NCBI GenBank assembly: GCA_947501555.1
Contig: CANMWG010000003.1
Location: 284,572-348,571, forward strand
Length of the DNA: 64,000 nt
Reading direction: 5' to 3'
Source of the DNA: an uncultured Paracoccaceae bacterium
GTDB lineage: Bacteria; Pseudomonadota; Alphaproteobacteria; Rhodobacterales; Rhodobacteraceae
Positions 61,753 to 64,000 of this stretch are shown here, piece after piece; position 1 is the stretch's first letter, and each line of letters begins with the position of its first letter. Below the pieces are notes generated by a model, which did not search any database, was not told where the DNA came from, and worked only from the letters and a program-made list of their open reading frames with translations. The position numbers and the translations under genes were made by a program.

Positions 61753-62341
61753 GCACAGACCGCGCAGATTGACACGTTGGCGTCGGATCAACGCTCCAAA
61801 AACCTCTTGGACTAAGTCGTGGGGTATGCCTCTAAGATCGCGCAATCCACAATGCGCCGCGAAGAAGAAATTAGACTGATGTCCGACATCGGGAATGCAA
61901 GAGATTCTGCGGTTCAACGAATCGCTCCCGAAGTTTACCCTCGCTGAAACTTAAAAATTTGTTTCTGGCACGCTCCGCAACTAAGTCATGAAAAAATTTC
62001 AAATTGCGGAATGCGCCCTACAGATCGAAGTCGAACTTTTGGTTAAAGGGGCCGGACACCCCGCCCGCGATTTCGGTTTTCACACCTGATTGGGTCGCCC
62101 TCCAAGGAATGGCTTTCGTTTCGATAGTAAGCATCTGGCGGTGGCGTTGCTTAACTTCCACGGTTGCAGGCCAAGTGAACCCGAGCGGAAGCGCCAACGA
62201 GATTGCTGCAGCACATTGTCCGGAAGATTGCATCAGTCTCTCTTGTTGCCGTGATTGCAATCTAAGGAGCAGGGTCAAACTTCGACATACCCAAATTGCC
62301 CCTTGCATCGGGCGTCGGGCAGGTCTAAATGCCCGGTACGC
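61753..62341. other. 590-bp stretch between the kinase and tRNA-Arg
   Basis: No firm gene. A 96-codon minus-strand frame (62018-62308; ends FNQKFDFDL) has no ribosome site but no competing gene opposite, so it may be a small or relic gene. The part around 61930-62000 is A/T-rich and may hold the tRNA promoter or the end of the kinase transcript. Confidence 0.4.
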
Positions 62342-62418
62342 GGATTGGTAGCTCAGTTGGATAGAGTACTTGACTACGAATCAAGGGGTCGGGGGTTCGA
62401 ATCCTCCCCAGTCCGCCA
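62342..62418 (+). tRNA. tRNA-Arg (anticodon ACG)
   Basis: A 77-base cloverleaf: acceptor GGATTGG pairs with CCAGTCC, T8-A9, D stem GCTC/GAGT, anticodon loop CTACGAA with anticodon ACG flanked by the CTTGA/TCAAG stem, T arm GGGGG-TTCGAAT-CCTCC, discriminator G, and encoded CCA. ACG reads Arg codons CGU/CGC/CGA. It lies just before the IS66 element, a typical site for mobile DNA insertion. Confidence 0.95.
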
Positions 62419-62651
62419 CTTTTCTTTTGTTGAACGTCACACGACTTTGACCTTTGCGTCATAAACTGACCTGATCCTGTATCCTGCCCCTATGGGCCTG
62501 TTTCGTTGATCTGACTTCCGTTTCCGAAAATCAGAGCTGATTTGGAGGTCAGACGGCGAAGCCGCCTGCTCCTGCAAATCTGCCACGTGGCGAACGCGGA
62601 GGGGGGCGAGACAGGACAAATCGACAAGGTTGGTGCGGCCCGCAGCGGAGC
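62419..62651. other. Unassigned DNA between tRNA-Arg and IS66 left end
   Basis: About 230 bp. A 75-codon frame on the minus strand (62437-62664) crosses into the IS end, so it is probably a truncated or chance frame. A hairpin GGCGAAGCCGCC is near 62557. Nothing else recognised; this may be old integrated DNA behind the tRNA. Confidence 0.4.
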
Positions 62652-62672
62652 GTAAGCGTTGCATCCGACCCC
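62652..62672. repeat. IS66 left inverted-repeat end
   Basis: GTAAGCGTTGCATCCGACCC matches the typical GTAAGCGNNTNNGACCCC-like IS66 terminal pattern. The partner end lies outside the window. Confidence 0.7.
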
Positions 62673-62740
62673 CTAATCAGCCTCTGACACGGTCATGCCT
62701 GTCATGACATACTGCCGCAAAACAGCACGAGGCGGCAATC

Positions 62741-63142
62741 ATGGGGCAATTCCCACAATCTTTCGAAGTTTACGGCTTCACCATAGAAGTCCACGCAGGT
62801 GGGCGGCGGGTCTGGCCACCCAGCTTCAAAAGGTTCGTGAAAGATAAGCTCGACAGCGGCGAACTGGCTGTCGGTGATGTAATGAGGACTTGCAACGTCT
62901 CGCAGTCCCTCGTCTATAAATGGCGCTCTGATGTCAGGCGTGCGGAAACTAGGAGGACGTCACGACGAGAGGAACGGGTGTTCTCAGAAGTGATTGTCGA
63001 GGAGCAACAACTTCCCGTAGCTCTCGGAATTGACACTGATCAGATTCACGTTCGCTTCAGGGAAGTCGATCTTGCGTTTCCCGCTGCCTATCCGGTTGAT
63101 GATTTGGTGAAGATCATTCTGGCGGTTGAGGCGCCCGCATGA
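62741..63142 (+). CDS. tnpA: IS66 TnpA (accessory transposition protein)
   Basis: A 133-residue protein with the IS66 Orf1 layout: helix-turn-helix GELAVGDVMRTCNVSQSLVY followed by KWRSDVRR and the conserved tail VDDLVKIILAVEAPA. ATG 62741 is 90 bp past the IS end. The stop overlaps tnpB (ATGA), so the two are coupled. Confidence 0.9.
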   Translation: MGQFPQSFEVYGFTIEVHAGGRRVWPPSFKRFVKDKLDSGELAVGDVMRTCNVSQSLVYKWRSDVRRAETRRTSRREERVFSEVIVEEQQLPVALGIDTDQIHVRFREVDLAFPAAYPVDDLVKIILAVEAPA

Positions 63143-63489
63143 TTTCGCCATCCGGCAATTTCAAACTCTATCTGGCGTCAAGGCCGGTTGATTTTCGTAA
63201 AGGGATGGACGGCCTCGCTGCGATCGTCATGAACGAATTCGATCTCGATCCATTCAGTGGTGCTATCTTCATCTTTCGCTCAAAGCGGGCAGATCGACTG
63301 AAGCTGATCGTCTGGGATAGCAAGGGGCTCGTCATGACGTACAAGCGTATCGAGGGTGCTGGCTTTATCTGGCCTCAGATGTCGGATGAGGTCATCACGA
63401 TCAATCGATCCCAGTTCGAGGCCCTGTTTGAAGGGCTGGATTGGCGGCGCGTGGTGCTGCGGCATACCCGTCGGCCAACAGTCGTATAG
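63139..63489 (+). CDS. tnpB: IS66 TnpB (Orf2)
   Basis: A 116-residue IS66 Orf2 protein: LYLASRPVDFRKGMDGLAAI, then FSGAIFIFRSKRADRLKLIV and RIEGAGFIWPQMSDEVITIN, the characteristic small protein needed for IS66 transposition. Start ATG 63139 overlaps tnpA. It is intact, with no frameshift. Confidence 0.93.
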   Translation: MISPSGNFKLYLASRPVDFRKGMDGLAAIVMNEFDLDPFSGAIFIFRSKRADRLKLIVWDSKGLVMTYKRIEGAGFIWPQMSDEVITINRSQFEALFEGLDWRRVVLRHTRRPTVV

Positions 63490-63509
63490 ATGGCTCATGG
63501 ATATTTGAC

Positions 63510-64000
63510 ATGACCCGCCATGTGTTGTTGCCAGCGGAACTGACAGATCCGCCGAACCAACCTGCCTGGACTGCGGACCAATGGCTCAGTTGGGGTGACA
63601 TCAATGATCCGGCACATACTGCGCAGTTCCGGAATCACTTCCCTGATGCCAACCCAACCTACATCGCCGCCTTGCAAGGACTGCTACACACGGCTGCGTC
63701 ATTCAATGTAGCGACCAAACGTCACCTTCAGATCTATGGCGACATTGGCGAGCTCTATGGCGCCATCGTCCATGGTGTCGCGTTACATCGGTTCAACGCT
63801 CAAGGATCTGACGGACGGCTCGGTGATGACTTTGTCGAGATCAAAACGAATTCACCCTTCAAGAAGCGAAAATTGGTCTATTTGCGCATGGATCGGCACT
63901 TCAGCAAAATCCTTGTTGTTCGGGTGATGCAGGACTTCTCGGTTCAAGGATTGATGGTGTCGCGATCAGTTTTGCCAAAGCCCTATCTCCCCAAGATGAT
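63510..64000 (+). CDS. IS66 passenger ORF with PD-(D/E)XK-like motif (partial)
   Basis: Open from ATG 63510 to the window edge, 163 codons, 20 bp after tnpB. The sequence is not the IS66 TnpC transposase expected here. Around residues 80-112 it reads GELYGAIVHGVALHRFNAQG, then SDGRLGDDFVEIKTNSPF, where D106/D107, E110 and K112 form a D-x2/3-E-x-K pattern typical of restriction-endonuclease-like folds; the ELYG helix and the small beta strands fit such a fold. The similarity to DUF6998-like proteins is from memory. It may be an accessory nuclease or a DNA-sensing protein carried by the IS element. C-terminus not seen. Confidence 0.72.
   Translation, partial: MTRHVLLPAELTDPPNQPAWTADQWLSWGDINDPAHTAQFRNHFPDANPTYIAALQGLLHTAASFNVATKRHLQIYGDIGELYGAIVHGVALHRFNAQGSDGRLGDDFVEIKTNSPFKKRKLVYLRMDRHFSKILVVRVMQDFSVQGLMVSRSVLPKPYLPKM

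Larger units (their letters stand above)
62652..64000 (+). mobile_element. IS66-type insertion element (left part, continues beyond the window)
   Basis: The left end begins GTAAGCG at 62652, the usual IS66 inverted-repeat start, and is followed by tnpA, tnpB and a further ORF in the usual order. The right end and the tnpC transposase gene are not within the window, so a target duplication cannot be checked. tnpA and tnpB look intact. Confidence 0.85.

Noticed and set aside
62018..62308. 96-codon minus-strand ORF as a real gene
   Set aside because: No ribosome site, no recognisable family and no partner gene; kept only as a note in the gene-free stretch.
62437..62664. 75-codon minus-strand ORF next to tRNA-Arg
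   Set aside because: It runs across the IS66 left end, so its present start is created by the insertion; no family recognised.
1..64000. CRISPR array, rRNA operon or prophage
   Set aside because: No regularly spaced direct repeats with unique spacers, no rRNA-like segments and no capsid, tail or integrase genes were seen on reading the window.

Overview
The window looks like a chromosomal segment of a marine-type alphaproteobacterium of the Roseobacter group (Rhodobacteraceae). This is inferred from gene content, not from a database search: a two-hairpin leader in front of serC-serA, DUF2927 and DUF3833 proteins, many TRAP/ABC uptake operons, a 5-oxoprolinase operon, a selU/selD selenium module, an ECF sigma/anti-sigma pair, and moderately high GC with short intergenic gaps and ATGA overlaps.

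Layout. 1-3.1 kb: the 5' part of an AprA/fumarate-reductase-like flavoprotein, DUF971, 7Fe ferredoxin (fdxA), ferredoxin-NADP reductase (fpr) and a DsbA-like thioredoxin. 3.3-5.7 kb: tex. 5.8-12.9 kb: a fused 5-oxoprolinase, a complete TRAP transporter and a MarR-type regulator, with a palindrome in the divergent control region. 13.3-18.1 kb: serC leader RNA, serC, two tandem perfect palindromes, serA, a metallophosphatase and a small-molecule kinase-like protein. 18.2-20.4 kb: uvrB. 20.4-29.1 kb is an accessory stretch. It holds an orphan SIR2-like gene (candidate defence gene), a HugZ-like FMN protein, a secreted small protein behind a phased TGTAC array, a winged-helix/alpha-beta-hydrolase fusion regulator, an ECF sigma/anti-sigma pair, an RDD relic and a large beta-helix-like membrane protein.

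29.6-37.0 kb: a seven-gene sugar uptake and catabolism operon (isomerase, ABC importer, RpiR regulator, PfkB kinase, 2-hydroxyacid dehydrogenase). 37.0-38.0 kb: decayed DNA with an IS1182-like transposase relic. 38.0-41.8 kb: selU and a GST, convergent with selD fused to an FAD oxidoreductase. 41.8-46.4 kb: an AttEFGH-like ABC export operon ending in an FMN-binding protein. 46.5-47.7 kb: two VOC proteins and a glycine-rich membrane peptide in one operon. 47.8-57.1 kb: thiolase, DUF2927, yaaA, hspQ, AEC carrier, SLT lipoprotein, lolA, a PstS/OmpA-like protein, ttcA and DUF3833. 57.1-57.9 kb: rpmH-rnpA-yidD. 58.2-61.8 kb: TVP38 protein, a mercuric-reductase-like flavoprotein and a sensor kinase. 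62.3 kb: tRNA-Arg(ACG), followed by an IS66-type element that runs off the right edge and carries, where tnpC is expected, an ORF with a PD-(D/E)XK-like motif.

The most unusual items are: (a) two arrays of TGTAC half-sites with the same 15-11-11 bp spacing, 70-72 bp upstream of two unrelated genes (a secreted protein and selU); (b) the nuclease-like passenger ORF in the IS66 element; (c) the orphan SIR2-like gene; (d) the DNA-binding/alpha-beta hydrolase fusion regulator close to an ECF sigma factor; and (e) the membrane-anchored VOC/glycine-rich peptide operon. No CRISPR array, rRNA or prophage was seen.
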